Positions 46,256 to 54,925 of a stretch of DNA of 64,000 nucleotides are shown piece after piece (within the stretch, counting starts at the first letter, position 1; each line of letters opens with the position of its first letter). The notes beneath the pieces are model-generated. The model worked only from the letters and a program-made list of their open reading frames with translations, did not search any database and had not been told where the DNA came from. Source of the DNA: Pseudonocardia hierapolitana (lineage in GTDB: Bacteria > Actinomycetota > Actinomycetes > Mycobacteriales > Pseudonocardiaceae); assembly GCF_007994075.1 (NCBI RefSeq), contig NZ_VIWU01000001.1:5146001-5210000 (forward strand), written 5' to 3'. The position numbers were made by a program, and so were the translations under genes.

Positions 46256-48789
46256 ACACGCAGATCGAGACCGGCCGGGAGTTCTGGCGGGGAGTCCTCT
46301 CCGCGGGCGGCGCGACCGCCATCCCGCGGTGGACGCTCGACCCGGTCCCGGGCGTCGCCGAGCACGTCACGCCGCTGTCCGGCGACCTCGTCGCAGCGAT
46401 GCGTCGGTTGGCCGGCGGGATGGAGCTGCCGCTGCACTCGCTCGTGCTGACCGCGCACGCGAAGGTGCTGGCGGCGCTGTCCGGGGAGCAGGACGTCGTG
46501 ACCGGCTACGCCGCCGGGCCGGCCGGGCGGGCACTGCCCTGCCCGCTCACCACCGAGCCCCGCTCGTGGCGGTCGATGCTGGAGGCCGCCGCGCCGGTCG
46601 AGATGGACGTCGTGCGGCACCGGGCGTTCGACGTGGACGAGCTGAAGGACGAGCTGGGCGTCGCCGGGCCGAGGTTCGAGACCGAGTTCGACCCGATCGA
46701 CACCCTCGTCACCGGGCCCGATCTCGCCGATGACGTCGTGCTCCGGGTCGGGCTGACGAACGGCGGCGGCGCACTGCGGCTGAGGTACCGCGCCGACGCG
46801 CTCGACGCCCGCAGCGTGGAGCGGATCGCGGGTTACCACGTCGCTGCGCTCGCGTCGATGGCCGCCGACCCGGACGCCGAGCACGGGCGGGCGCGCCTCC
46901 TGTCGGCCGAGGAGCTGCGCATCCAGCTCGACGGGCTCGCCGGACCGCGCCGGGAGCTGCCCGACCGCCGCTTCCACGAGCTGTTCGAGGAGCGCGTGCG
47001 GATGCATCCGGACGCCGTCGCCGCCGTGCACCGCGACCGGCAGTGGACCTACCGGGAGCTCAACGCGCGGGGGAACCAGCTGGGGCGGGCGCTGCTGGCG
47101 CGCGGGCTGCGCCGCGAGGGCGTGGTCGCGGTGGTGACCGAGCGGAACCTCGACTGGATGGCCGCCGTGATCGCGATCTTCAAGGCAGGCGGGGTGTACC
47201 TGCCCATCGAGCCGCACTTCCCAGCCGACCGCATCGCGAGGACGCTGTCCCGGGCGGACTGCACGCTGGTGCTGACCGAGCTCGGCAGCACCACCACGCT
47301 GGACAAGGCCCTCGTCAGCCTCCCGGGGGTGCAGCAGGTGTTCGTCGACGCCGCGTACGCGGAAGAGCACGGCGAGGACGACCTCGGCGTGGTGGTGACG
47401 GCGGACCAGCTCGCCTACATCTACTTCACGTCCGGCTCCACCGGCGAGCCGAAGGGCGCGATGTGCGAGCACGCCGGCATGCTCAACCACCTCCACGCCA
47501 AGATCGCCGACCTCGGCATCCGCGAGGGCGATGTGGTCGCGCAGGTCGCGCCGCAGTGCTTCGACATCTCGCTGTGGCAGCTGGTGTCGGCGCTGCTGGT
47601 CGGCGGGCGGACCGTCCTGGTCGAGCAGGACGTGATCCTGGACGTCGCGCGTTTCATCGACACGGTCGAGCGCCAGCAGGTCGGGGTCGCGCAGGTCGTG
47701 CCCTCCTACCTCGAGGTCGTCCTCTCCTACCTGGAGCAGCACCCCCACGAGCTGCCGCATCTGCGCTGCGTCTCGGCAACGGGCGAGGCCCTCAAGATCG
47801 AGCTCGCCCAGCGCTTCTTCGCCGCCCGGCCCGGGACCGCCCTGGTCAACGCCTACGGGCTGACCGAGACCTCCGACGACACCAACCACGAGGTCATGCA
47901 CAGCGCGCCCGACGGGGACCGCATGCCGCTCGGCCCCGCGGTGCAGAACGTCAACGTCTACGTCGTCGACGAGCACCTCGATCCGGTGCCGCTCGGGGCT
48001 CCGGGCCTGATCGCCTTCTCGGGCGTCTGCGTGGGGCGCGGGTACATCAACGATCCCGAGCGCACCGCCGCCGCGTACCTGACCGACCCGCACCGCCCCG
48101 GCCAACGCCTCTACAAGGGCGGCGACTACGGCCGCTGGCGGCCGGACGGCAAGCTGGAGTTCCTCGGGCGTCGCGACAGCCAGGTGAAGATCTCCGGCTT
48201 CCGCATCGAGATCGGCGAGATCGACAACGCCCTGCTGCGCGTGCCCGGCGTCCGCGACGGCGCGGTCGTCGTGGCCGAGCGGCCCGACCGGGGAAAGCAC
48301 CTGATCGCCTTCTACGCCGGCGAGGAAGCCGTCGAGGTGGACCTCCTGCGGGCCCGGCTGGGGGCGTCGCTCCCGCACTACATGGTCCCGGTCGCGTTCC
48401 ACTGGCGGGAGAGCCTGCCGCTGACGGCCAACGGCAAGATCGACACCAAGGCGCTCACCGCCCTGGCCGCCGACCTGGTGGTCACGACCGACGAGGACGA
48501 CCGCACCCCGCCGGTCACGCCCACCGAGGTGCGGCTCGCGACCGTGTGGGCGCAGATGCTCGGTGTCGAGGCGGACCGGATCGGCCGGCGGGACCACTTC
48601 TTCGACCTGGGCGGATCCTCGCTGTCCGCGGTGAAGCTCGCGGTCGTTCTCGATCGCGTCGTGTCCCTGAAGGACGTCATCAAGCACCCGGTGCTGGCCG
48701 ATCTCGCCGAACTGATCGACAGCAGGCCCCCGGCCGAGGAGCCGGCGGACACCGACCGGAACCTCGCCGTCTCCTGCCGATACGCCTGA
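46252..48789 (+). CDS. Stand-alone NRPS loading protein: partial C-like region, adenylation domain, PCP
   Basis: 845 residues. Residues 1 to about 230 look like the C-terminal half of a condensation domain with no HHxxxDG. A complete adenylation domain follows: A3 [18 protein letters not shown]4 [17 protein letters not shown]5 [17 protein letters not shown]8 [19 protein letters not shown] and A10 [14 protein letters not shown], then a carrier with [12 protein letters not shown] (Ser790). My alignment to the phenylalanine-activating GrsA domain gives specificity residues D-I-W-Q-S-T-A-D-D-K; two Asp near the end suit a basic substrate such as Dap. It overlaps the synthetase stop as ATGA. It probably charges itself and hands the residue to the tandem carriers. 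Confidence 0.85.
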   Translation: MNTQIETGREFWRGVLSAGGATAIPRWTLDPVPGVAEHVTPLSGDLVAAMRRLAGGMELPLHSLVLTAHAKVLAALSGEQDVVTGYAAGPAGRALPCPLTTEPRSWRSMLEAAAPVEMDVVRHRAFDVDELKDELGVAGPRFETEFDPIDTLVTGPDLADDVVLRVGLTNGGGALRLRYRADALDARSVERIAGYHVAALASMAADPDAEHGRARLLSAEELRIQLDGLAGPRRELPDRRFHELFEERVRMHPDAVAAVHRDRQWTYRELNARGNQLGRALLARGLRREGVVAVVTERNLDWMAAVIAIFKAGGVYLPIEPHFPADRIARTLSRADCTLVLTELGSTTTLDKALVSLPGVQQVFVDAAYAEEHGEDDLGVVVTADQLAYIYFTSGSTGEPKGAMCEHAGMLNHLHAKIADLGIREGDVVAQVAPQCFDISLWQLVSALLVGGRTVLVEQDVILDVARFIDTVERQQVGVAQVVPSYLEVVLSYLEQHPHELPHLRCVSATGEALKIELAQRFFAARPGTALVNAYGLTETSDDTNHEVMHSAPDGDRMPLGPAVQNVNVYVVDEHLDPVPLGAPGLIAFSGVCVGRGYINDPERTAAAYLTDPHRPGQRLYKGGDYGRWRPDGKLEFLGRRDSQVKISGFRIEIGEIDNALLRVPGVRDGAVVVAERPDRGKHLIAFYAGEEAVEVDLLRARLGASLPHYMVPVAFHWRESLPLTANGKIDTKALTALAADLVVTTDEDDRTPPVTPTEVRLATVWAQMLGVEADRIGRRDHFFDLGGSSLSAVKLAVVLDRVVSLKDVIKHPVLADLAELIDSRPPAEEPADTDRNLAVSCRYA

Positions 48790-48841
48790 TTGATCCGATC
48801 CGAGTCCACCACGCGAACGAACCCGACCAGAGGAGATCGCA

Positions 48842-49831
48842 ATGTCGTCCCCACACCTGGCGCCACCGCTCGACGTCGAGCTGCGTCCCGGGCGGACCCC
48901 GCTCCTGCACGTCGAGCCCACCGCCGACGCCGCGGGCTGGACGGCCCAGCACCGGGACGGGCTGCGGGCCGTCGTGACGCAGCACGGCGCCGTTCTCGTC
49001 CGTGGCCTGGGTCTGCGGAACGCCGCCGAGGTCGCCGCCGTGTACCAGCGCCTCGGCACCGGCCTGATGGCCGAACGGGAGGCCTTCGCGCCGCGCCAGA
49101 CCTACGTCGAGGGCATCTACTCCTCGACGAAGTGGCCCGCGAACCAGCCGATGTGCATGCACCACGAGCTGAGCTACACCCTCGAGGTCCCGTCGCTGAT
49201 GCTGTTCGCCTGTCTCACCCCGCCGAAGGCCGGCGGAGTGACCGGCGTGGCCGACTCGTCGGCCGTGATGAACCAACTGCCCCCGGACCTGGTGCAGCGG
49301 TTCGCGCGTGAGGGGTGGATGCTCGTCCGCAACTACAACGACGAGATCGGCGCGTCCTACGCCGACGCGTTCGGCACGGACGACCGCGGCGCCGTCGAGG
49401 CCTACTGCCGGGCGAACGCGATCCAGTTCGAGTGGCGGCCGGACGGCGGCCTGCGCACCCGGCAGCGCCGCCACGCGCTGGTCGGACACCCCACCACCGG
49501 GCAGGCGTGCTGGTTCAACCAGATCGCCTTCCTCAACGAGTGGACGATGGACCCCGACGTGCACGAGTACCTGGTGGAGGCCTACGGCGCCGACGGCCTG
49601 CCGTTCACGACCTGCTTCGGCGGCGGCGAACCGGTCGGCGCGGACATCGTCGAGCTGCTCAACCGGGTTTACGAGGCGAACACCCTCCGCGAGCCCTGGC
49701 AGGCCGGTGACCTGCTGCTCGTCGACAACGTGCGGATGGCGCACAGCCGCGAGCCCTACGAGGGGGAGCGCGAGGTGCTCGTGGGCATGAGCGCACCGCT
49801 GCGCATGCCGGTGCCGGCGGGTGTCCAGTGA
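48842..49831 (+). CDS. SyrP/TauD-family Fe(II)/2-oxoglutarate oxygenase
   Basis: 329 residues of the TauD/TfdA double-stranded beta-helix. The iron facial triad is His107-x-Glu109 in PMCMHHELSY and a distal His in DNVRMAHSREPYEGER, whose Arg binds 2-oxoglutarate. SyrP hydroxylates a carrier-bound aspartate in syringomycin, and VioC-like members hydroxylate Arg in viomycin. In this operon it probably hydroxylates the PCP-bound amino acid or a peptide. AGAGGAG precedes ATG 48842. Its stop overlaps the start of the sbnB-like gene (GTGA). Confidence 0.82.
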   Translation: MSSPHLAPPLDVELRPGRTPLLHVEPTADAAGWTAQHRDGLRAVVTQHGAVLVRGLGLRNAAEVAAVYQRLGTGLMAEREAFAPRQTYVEGIYSSTKWPANQPMCMHHELSYTLEVPSLMLFACLTPPKAGGVTGVADSSAVMNQLPPDLVQRFAREGWMLVRNYNDEIGASYADAFGTDDRGAVEAYCRANAIQFEWRPDGGLRTRQRRHALVGHPTTGQACWFNQIAFLNEWTMDPDVHEYLVEAYGADGLPFTTCFGGGEPVGADIVELLNRVYEANTLREPWQAGDLLLVDNVRMAHSREPYEGEREVLVGMSAPLRMPVPAGVQ

Positions 49832-50853
49832 CCGGCGTGCCGCCGTTCGCGGTGATCTCGGGTGCCCAGGTCCAGCGCGCGTTGCAGGGCCGGGAGAAGC
49901 AGGTCGTGGAGCTGGTCGAGGCCACCTACCGGCTGCACGGCGCCGGCGACTCGGTGAACCCACCGTCCTACTTCCTGCGGTTCCCGGACCGCCCGACCGC
50001 CCGGATCATCGCGCTTCCCGCGTCGATCGGCGGGCCGATCAAGGTGGATGGCCTCAAGTGGATCTCCAGCTTCCCGGAGAACGTCTCTGCCGGGATCCCG
50101 CGGGCCTCGGCCGTGCTGATCCTCAACGACCACGACACCGGCTACCCGTTCGCCTGTCTGGAGAGCTCGATCATCAGCGCCACGCGGACAGCGGCGTCGG
50201 CAGCCCTGGGGGCCGACCGGCTCACGCGGGGGCGGGCGCGTCCGGCGCGCATCGGGTTCGTCGGGACGGGCCTGATCGCCCGCTACATCCACACCTTCCT
50301 GGCCGGTACGGGCTGGACGTTCGACGAGATCGGCGTGCACGACCTGTCCGCCGACAGCGCGGCCGGCTTCCGCGCGCACCTGGAGCGGTCCGGGGTGGCG
50401 GGCCGCATCACCGTGCACGACACCGCCGAGGAGCTGATCCGGTCGTCCGACCTGGTCGTCTTCGCCACCGTGGCGAGCAAGCCGTACATCCACGACGTGT
50501 CGTGGTTCGCGCACAACCCGGTGGTGCTGCACGTGTCCCTGCGCGACCTCGCGCCGGAGATCCTGCTCGCGTCGACCAACATCGTCGACGACGTCGAGCA
50601 CTGCCTCAAAGCCGACACCTCGCCGCACCTGGTCGAGCAGCTGACCGGCAGCCGGGACTTCCTCCACGGCACACTCGACGACGTCATGGCCGGGCGCCTG
50701 AGCGTGCCGGCGGACCGCCCGGTCGTGTTCTCGCCGTTCGGCCTCGGCGTGCTCGACCTCGCGGTGGGCAAGTACGTCTACGACGAGGTGGCCCGCTCCG
50801 GTGAGCTGCACGTCATCGACGGCTTCTTCCACGACCTGAGCCGCCACGGCTGA
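49828..50853 (+). CDS. sbnB: SbnB-like 2,3-diaminopropionate synthase (ornithine cyclodeaminase family)
   Basis: 341 residues. Ornithine-cyclodeaminase/mu-crystallin fold: PPSYFLRFPDRPTARIIALPA, KVDGLKWISSFPENVSAGIPRASAVLILND, ATRTAASAALGADRL and the NAD motif IGFVGTGLIARYIHTFL. SbnB oxidatively cleaves ACEGA to L-2,3-diaminopropionate and 2-oxoglutarate, which would also feed the adjacent oxygenase. The KWISS-FPEN segment is typical of the SbnB branch. GTG 49828 overlaps the oxygenase stop. Last gene of the operon. Confidence 0.88.
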   Translation: MTGVPPFAVISGAQVQRALQGREKQVVELVEATYRLHGAGDSVNPPSYFLRFPDRPTARIIALPASIGGPIKVDGLKWISSFPENVSAGIPRASAVLILNDHDTGYPFACLESSIISATRTAASAALGADRLTRGRARPARIGFVGTGLIARYIHTFLAGTGWTFDEIGVHDLSADSAAGFRAHLERSGVAGRITVHDTAEELIRSSDLVVFATVASKPYIHDVSWFAHNPVVLHVSLRDLAPEILLASTNIVDDVEHCLKADTSPHLVEQLTGSRDFLHGTLDDVMAGRLSVPADRPVVFSPFGLGVLDLAVGKYVYDEVARSGELHVIDGFFHDLSRHG

Positions 50854-50888
50854 CGGCTCGGCGGGCGCACTCTGCCTGGGGGGTACTC

Positions 50889-51626
50889 GTGCTGTCTGCC
50901 GCGCTGCGGCTCGTGGCGGTCCTGGTCCCGCTCGCGTCGCTGCTGGTGGGGGCCGGGATCGCCACTGCGGCGCCGGGCGGGTCCGGGCTGGTGATCGAGC
51001 CGGACCACGTCGAGCCCGGCGCCCGGGACGTCACGCTCGTCTTCCACATGACCGACGGCGCGGCGCCCGCCACCGGGTTCCGGCTGTTCCTGCCCACCGG
51101 GCGGCCGCTGGTCGGCGTCACGGCGCCGACCCCGCCCGGGTGGGCGGTGGAACTCACCACGACCGTGCTCCCGGGTCCCGCCCCGAGCGCGGACGGCCCC
51201 GTGACCGAGATCGTGTCGGCTGTCGCGTGGACGGCCACGGAGCCCCGGGCCGCCGGAGCGGTGGACTTCACCTTGCACGTGGACCTGATGCCGGAAGGGG
51301 CGGGTCCGGTCCGCTTCCGGGCGTCCCGCACGGACGCGGCCGGGAGCACGGTCGAGTGGACGGACAGCTGGGCCGAGGGCGGTCCGAAACCGGCGCACGA
51401 CGCGCTGAAACTCGCCCTGGGCACCCCCCGACCCGCGCCGGTGGCGGCCGATCACGGCGACCACCACGGTAAGGCGATCGCCGTCCCCCCGCCGCCCCCG
51501 GCGACCCCAGCAGGCAAAGCGACAACGGTGACTGCGGTGCTGGCCGCCACAACGGCCCTGGTAATGCTCCTGAGGGCGCTGTCCCGCCGCCAACGCCGCC
51601 ACCTGGACCGCAGTATGGAGCCGTAG
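50889..51626 (+). CDS. Secreted DUF1775/YcnI-like copper-binding domain protein
   Basis: 245 residues: an N-terminal signal helix (VLSAALRLVAVLVPLASLLVG, ending near ATAAPG), a YcnI-like beta domain (VEPGARDVTLVFHMTDGAAPATGFRLFLPTG in two parts), a His-rich tail (ADHGDHHGK), and a C-terminal membrane helix (TVTAVLAATTALVMLLRAL) with a basic end. YcnI domains bind copper through the mature N-terminal His; the residue just after cleavage is not His here, so binding would rely on the tail. The last codons and stop (MEP*) lie inside a palindromic repeat. Confidence 0.75.
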   Translation: MLSAALRLVAVLVPLASLLVGAGIATAAPGGSGLVIEPDHVEPGARDVTLVFHMTDGAAPATGFRLFLPTGRPLVGVTAPTPPGWAVELTTTVLPGPAPSADGPVTEIVSAVAWTATEPRAAGAVDFTLHVDLMPEGAGPVRFRASRTDAAGSTVEWTDSWAEGGPKPAHDALKLALGTPRPAPVAADHGDHHGKAIAVPPPPPATPAGKATTVTAVLAATTALVMLLRALSRRQRRHLDRSMEP

Positions 51627-51669
51627 TGCTGTCTGAGAAGGCTGAAAACCGCATTATGGCTCCATAGTG
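51611..51669. repeat. ATGGAGCC palindromic element, copy 1
   Basis: Left arm 51611-51629 and right arm 51651-51669 pair at 16 of 19 positions around a 21-base loop. The left arm contains the stop codon and last three codons (Met-Glu-Pro) of the YcnI-like gene. A better-preserved copy is at 52590-52650. Confidence 0.7.
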
Positions 51670-52589
51670 TGCTTGTGGATAGCCTGTGGATGGCTGTTTG
51701 ACCTGCACTGGCTTCTGCTGCAGTTTGCTCTTGTGGCTCTTCCTCCGTTGCCTCCGCTGTTGTGTGGGTCCGAGGCCGTGGCATGCGGTGTACTCACGCG
51801 CGCCCAGCTGCGCGGAACCGGGGTGCGCAGGCTCTGCCGGGACGTCTACACGGCGTCCGGTACGCGGCTCACTCACGAGCTGCGCTGCCGCGCAGTCGCG
51901 ATGGCGCTCCCGCAGGGCACCGTGATCACCGGTCGATCGGCCGCCACGCTGCGTGGAGTGCGCCTGTGCTGGCCGGAGGACGATGTTCAGGTCCTCGCGC
52001 CGCTGGAGGCGCGGCTCGGCCGACGCAGCGGTCTGGACGTTCGGCGGACCGCGATCGCGCCGGACGAATGGGAGCCGTGGTCGAATGGCCGGATCGCCAC
52101 ACCTCTCCGCATGGCCCTCGACCTGCTGCTCGCCCGCCCGCTGCCTGATGCGGTCGCAGACCTGGATGCCGTGCTGCGCGCCGGGAAGGTCGGGCGAGCG
52201 GCCGTTGCGCAGATGGTCGCGGAGCGGTCCGACAACGGGATCGTCCTCGCGCGCCGCGCCGTCGAGCTCACCGATCCGCGCGCCGAGTCGCTGCCGGAGT
52301 CGAAGATGCGTGTGCACCTCGTGCTGGATGGCCTCGACCCGTGCCCCAGTACTGGATCGAGGACACCGGCGGTCGCATCGCCCGCGTCGATCTCGCGCTC
52401 CCGAAGCACAAGCTCGCGATCGAGTACGACGGCGACTGGCGCGACGGCGAGTCGTGGGCGCTGAACCGCGACCGAGACCGCTTGAACCGCGTCCACGCGC
52501 TGAACTGGCGAGTGGTCTTCGTAACGGCCCCATTGCTACGCAACGTGCAAGGAATGCTGCAGACGGTACGAGCAGCAATCCCGAGCTGA
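51667..52589 (+). pseudogene. DUF559/Vsr-like nuclease-domain protein with frameshift
   Basis: One frame (to about 52340) encodes an N-terminal part GVLTRAQLRGTGVRRLCRDVYTASG, VITGRSAATLRGV, and ESLPESKMRVHLVLDGL. The remainder, VPQYWIEDTGGRIARVDLALP then LAIEYDGDWRD, RDRDRLNRVHALNWRVVFVTA, continues in another frame from about 52341. Inserting one G in CCGTGCCCCAG near 52340 restores one continuous protein, so a single-base deletion (or sequencing error) is the simplest cause. The C-terminal part is the very-short-patch-repair-like endonuclease fold common in actinobacterial AbiEi/DUF559 proteins. True start uncertain; GTG 51778 is plausible. It is bracketed by palindromes. Confidence 0.75.
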
Positions 52590-52650
52590 GCACTATGGAG
52601 CCACAGTGCTGTTCTCGGCCCGTGGAAACAGCACTATGGCTCCATAGTGC
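52590..52650. repeat. ATGGAGCC palindromic element, copy 2
   Basis: Arms 52590-52613 and 52627-52650 pair at 23 of 24 positions around a 13-base loop. It begins right after the stop of the frameshifted DUF559 gene, and its right arm supplies the last codons and stop (Met-Glu-Pro-stop) of the minus-strand gene ending at 52634. Confidence 0.85.
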
Positions 52651-53974
52651 GCCGGGTGCATTCGTCGCGTAGGTGTTGTTGGGTGCGGCGGAGACCGTCG
52701 CGGGTTGCCTTCGTCGCCACCAGGAGGAAGGCGTCGGCGTAGTGGCGGACGCGTGACTTCGCTCTCGTGCGGCTCGTCTCCAGCTGCCGCTTGCGTTCCC
52801 CGGTCAGGGTGGCGCCGCCCAGCAGGAGTGCGGTGGCGAGCGCGCCGGCCACGATCACCCACACCGGGAGGCTCACCCCCGCGAAGCGCGGCAGGATCAG
52901 CGCCATCATCAGGCCGCCGTACGCGGACATCACCAGGCTGCGGCTGCGCGTCGCGAGGGGACGGCGGACCCCTCTGGGTGCGTCGCGGGCCGGCAGGTGG
53001 CCGAAGAGGTCGGGCGGCTCGGCAGGTGCCGGCCGCGGCAACGGCTCTCCGCCGAGCTCCCGCTCCAGTGCCGCGGTGACCTCAGCGGTGCGGTCCGCCA
53101 GCAGCGCGACCGTCTGCTCGCCCTCGTACGCGAGGCGGGCGCGAAGCCAGGTGTCGAGGTCGTTCCAGTCCCGCCTGGGGTCGCTCGCCTCCACGACGCC
53201 CTCGGCGTCGGCGATCGCCGCGCGCACGCGGCAGCGCAGGTCGAAGTCCACGTCGGAGGACGCGGCGGCCATGCCGTCGGAGAGCACCTGCTGCCAGCGC
53301 GGGCGCTCGGGGCTCTTGCGGTCGGACGCGGTGCGAGGCCGGCGTCCGGCGGTGCGGGGCGAGGGAGGGACAACGGTCCGGCCGGTGTCGTGCGCAACCC
53401 GCTCGGCGATGTCGTCGAGGCGCCGGGCGAGCGCGGGGATGCCGGACGCAGCGGCGAGCGCGCGGTCGCCCGCGGCGACGGCCTGGCCGTGCACGTCGAC
53501 CGACACCGCGAAGGGAGCGACGGCGGTGCCGGTGGCCCGCAACCGCTCGAGGTCGGCGTCGAGCACCTCCCGCCAGGAGGAGTGCCGGTCGATCGCGGTG
53601 ACGGCGAGCAGGATGGTGGGGGAGCGGCGGCGCAGGGTGCGCACGAGGTCGAGCTCGGCGGCCCCGATCACGTGCGTGGCGGAGGCGATGAGCACGACGG
53701 CGTCGACCGCGGTGCCCAGCGGGCCGCCGGGGTGGTCTCCGGTGAACGTGACACGGTCGGACCCGGCGCTCAGCAGGGCGGTCGCGAGTGCGGTCCGGTC
53801 CTGCTGCGTGCCGCCGGCCACCTGCACGGTGATCGGGGTGGCCGCGTGGTGCCGAGACGCCGGGGGCCGGTCGGTGAGGTCCGACCGGCCTCCGGCCCGC
53901 GCTGCGCCGCTGGCCGCACCCGGGACGTCCTGAGGCGTCCGAGCTGCGGTCTCCGGCACGGGCTGCGCGTTCAT
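52634..53974 (-). CDS. Degenerate dynamin/GTPase-like membrane protein of the Hsp70 island
   Basis: 446 residues. A polar N-terminus leads to a Rossmann-like region: ITVQVAGGTQQDRTALATAL where a P-loop GxxxxGKS would be, AVVLIASATHVIGAAELDLVRTL and LLAVTAIDRHSSWREVL, which parallels the TKxD segment of IniC-type dynamin-like GTPases but lacks the nucleotide-binding residues. Helical middle, then two adjacent membrane helices at about 365-410 (SLVMSAYGGLMMALILP and LPVWVIVAGALATALLLGG) and a basic tail. I infer a non-hydrolysing relative. Start at ATG 53974; frame to 54487 is low-complexity antisense. The stop is provided by a palindromic element. Confidence 0.55.
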   Translation of the reverse strand: MNAQPVPETAARTPQDVPGAASGAARAGGRSDLTDRPPASRHHAATPITVQVAGGTQQDRTALATALLSAGSDRVTFTGDHPGGPLGTAVDAVVLIASATHVIGAAELDLVRTLRRRSPTILLAVTAIDRHSSWREVLDADLERLRATGTAVAPFAVSVDVHGQAVAAGDRALAAASGIPALARRLDDIAERVAHDTGRTVVPPSPRTAGRRPRTASDRKSPERPRWQQVLSDGMAAASSDVDFDLRCRVRAAIADAEGVVEASDPRRDWNDLDTWLRARLAYEGEQTVALLADRTAEVTAALERELGGEPLPRPAPAEPPDLFGHLPARDAPRGVRRPLATRSRSLVMSAYGGLMMALILPRFAGVSLPVWVIVAGALATALLLGGATLTGERKRQLETSRTRAKSRVRHYADAFLLVATKATRDGLRRTQQHLRDECTRRTMEP

Positions 53975-54002
53975 GATCTCGGTCCGAGTGCGGTGGCGAG
54001 GA

Positions 54003-54131
54003 TCAGGCGTACTCGTAGTCCTCGCAGTCCTCGTCCTCGTCCTCGTAGTCGACCTCCTCGAAGTCCTCCTCGTCCTCGTCCTCGTGCTCGTCCTCGAAGT
54101 CGACCTCTTCGTAGTCTTCGCAGTCCGACAT
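54003..54131 (-). CDS. 42-residue extremely acidic protein
   Basis: The product (MSDCEDYEEVDFEDEHEDED and so on) has 28 Asp/Glu in 42 residues, two Cys, no Lys or Arg and regular Tyr/Phe/Val spacing (YEEVDFED, FEEVDYED). GGAGAG precedes ATG 54131. An open frame to 54278 exists, but that extension is basic and unlike this segment. It sits between the dynamin-like protein and small helper genes of the Hsp70 island. It could bind cations or basic protein surfaces, or mimic nucleic acid. No known family recognised; disordered is likely. Confidence 0.65.
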   Translation of the reverse strand: MSDCEDYEEVDFEDEHEDEDEEDFEEVDYEDEDEDCEDYEYA

Positions 54132-54359
54132 GCTCTCCGCCTTTCGGTGGAAACGGGCCGCGGGACCGATTCCCGCAGTTTTTCTGCCCGGGAATAGAAT
54201 GGCGAACGACGGGCGCCGAAAACATCGAGCAGACCCCACGACCCGGGGAGCTGGCACCCGCGCTCCCGTGGGGGACACCCCTCCTCCCGACGAGGCCGGA
54301 CATGCAGCGAGCCCGGCCGCGCGGGGAGGCGACCGGGCTCGGGACGAGGCGTTGGTGGT

Positions 54360-54551
54360 TCAGGGTCCGGGGCTGAGGTCGGCACCGATCTCGCGCAGCC
54401 GCGGGGCGTGCGCACGGGCGTGGTGGCCGCAGAACAGGAGCTCCCCTCCGGCCGGCAGTAGCGCCCTGACCTGCGCTGCAGCGCCACAGCGGTCGCAGCG
54501 GTCGTGGCGGGTGAGCGCGGCGTGGACGGTGTGGGCGACGGCGGTGGTCAT
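54360..54551 (-). CDS. DUF7455-type small zinc-ribbon-like protein
   Basis: 63 residues: MTTAVAHTVHAALTRHDRCD, RCGAAAQVRALLPAGGELLF and CGHHARAHAPRL. The CDRCG...CGHH arrangement can hold one zinc and matches the short DUF7455 proteins widespread in actinobacteria, often near sigma or helicase genes. ATG 54551 shares one base with the upstream stop, showing coupling to the 79-residue gene. Function unknown. Confidence 0.75.
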   Translation of the reverse strand: MTTAVAHTVHAALTRHDRCDRCGAAAQVRALLPAGGELLFCGHHARAHAPRLREIGADLSPGP

Positions 54552-54790
54552 CACGCCGCCTCCGTCCCGATCAGCGCACGGCCGGACGCGGTGAGCAGGG
54601 CCGATCCCGTGTCCGAGGCAGCGGCGATCAGGCCGGCCTCGGTGAGACGGGACCCGGCGAACTGGTCGGCGAAATACAAACCGTCGACGACTAGTGCACC
54701 GCCGGCCGGGGAAATTCGGCACCGGCCGGCGGCGACGGCCCGGAGAACAGCACGATCACGATTGGTGAGGGGGGCGGCGGTGGTGCTCAT
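54551..54790 (-). CDS. Small winged-helix-like hypothetical protein
   Basis: 79 residues: LTNRDRAVLRAVAAGRCRIS, GGALVVDGLYFADQFAGSRLTEAGLIAA and SALLTASGRAL. The helix-strand-helix layout with LTEAGLI and LTASGRAL resembles the restriction/phage-type DNA-binding mini-winged helix of short actinobacterial proteins. ATG 54790 follows GGAGAACG. Its promoter region contains a perfect 22-base palindrome. Coupled to DUF7455; role unknown. Confidence 0.6.
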   Translation of the reverse strand: MSTTAAPLTNRDRAVLRAVAAGRCRISPAGGALVVDGLYFADQFAGSRLTEAGLIAAASDTGSALLTASGRALIGTEAA

Positions 54791-54901
54791 CGTCGTTCTC
54801 CTTCCGGGCCGGAGTTTCCGTGACCCTTGAAGGATGCCCGCCGATCATGAGTTGATACATGACGGTGTCCCTACCAAACCAGAGGGGCGACCCGCCATTC
54901 T

Positions 54902-54923
54902 CGGGTGGGGTCAACCCCACCCG
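54902..54923. promoter_or_regulatory. 22-bp palindrome with GGGGT-N2-ACCCC core, site B
   Basis: Perfect 10-base arms CGGGTGGGGT (54902-54911) and ACCCCACCCG (54914-54923) around CA. It lies two bases after the Hsp70 fusion stop and 112 bases upstream of the 79-residue gene start, so it may be a terminator, an operator, or both. Confidence 0.6.
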
Positions 54924-54925
54924 GC

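Noticed and set aside
46033..49059. 1008-codon minus-strand frame
   Set aside because: Shadow of the A-PCP and oxygenase genes; no recognisable domain.
52634..54487. 617-codon version of the dynamin-like gene
   Set aside because: The extra upstream part is Arg/Thr/Ser low complexity, antisense in another frame to the acidic protein gene; ATG 53974 begins the plausible protein.
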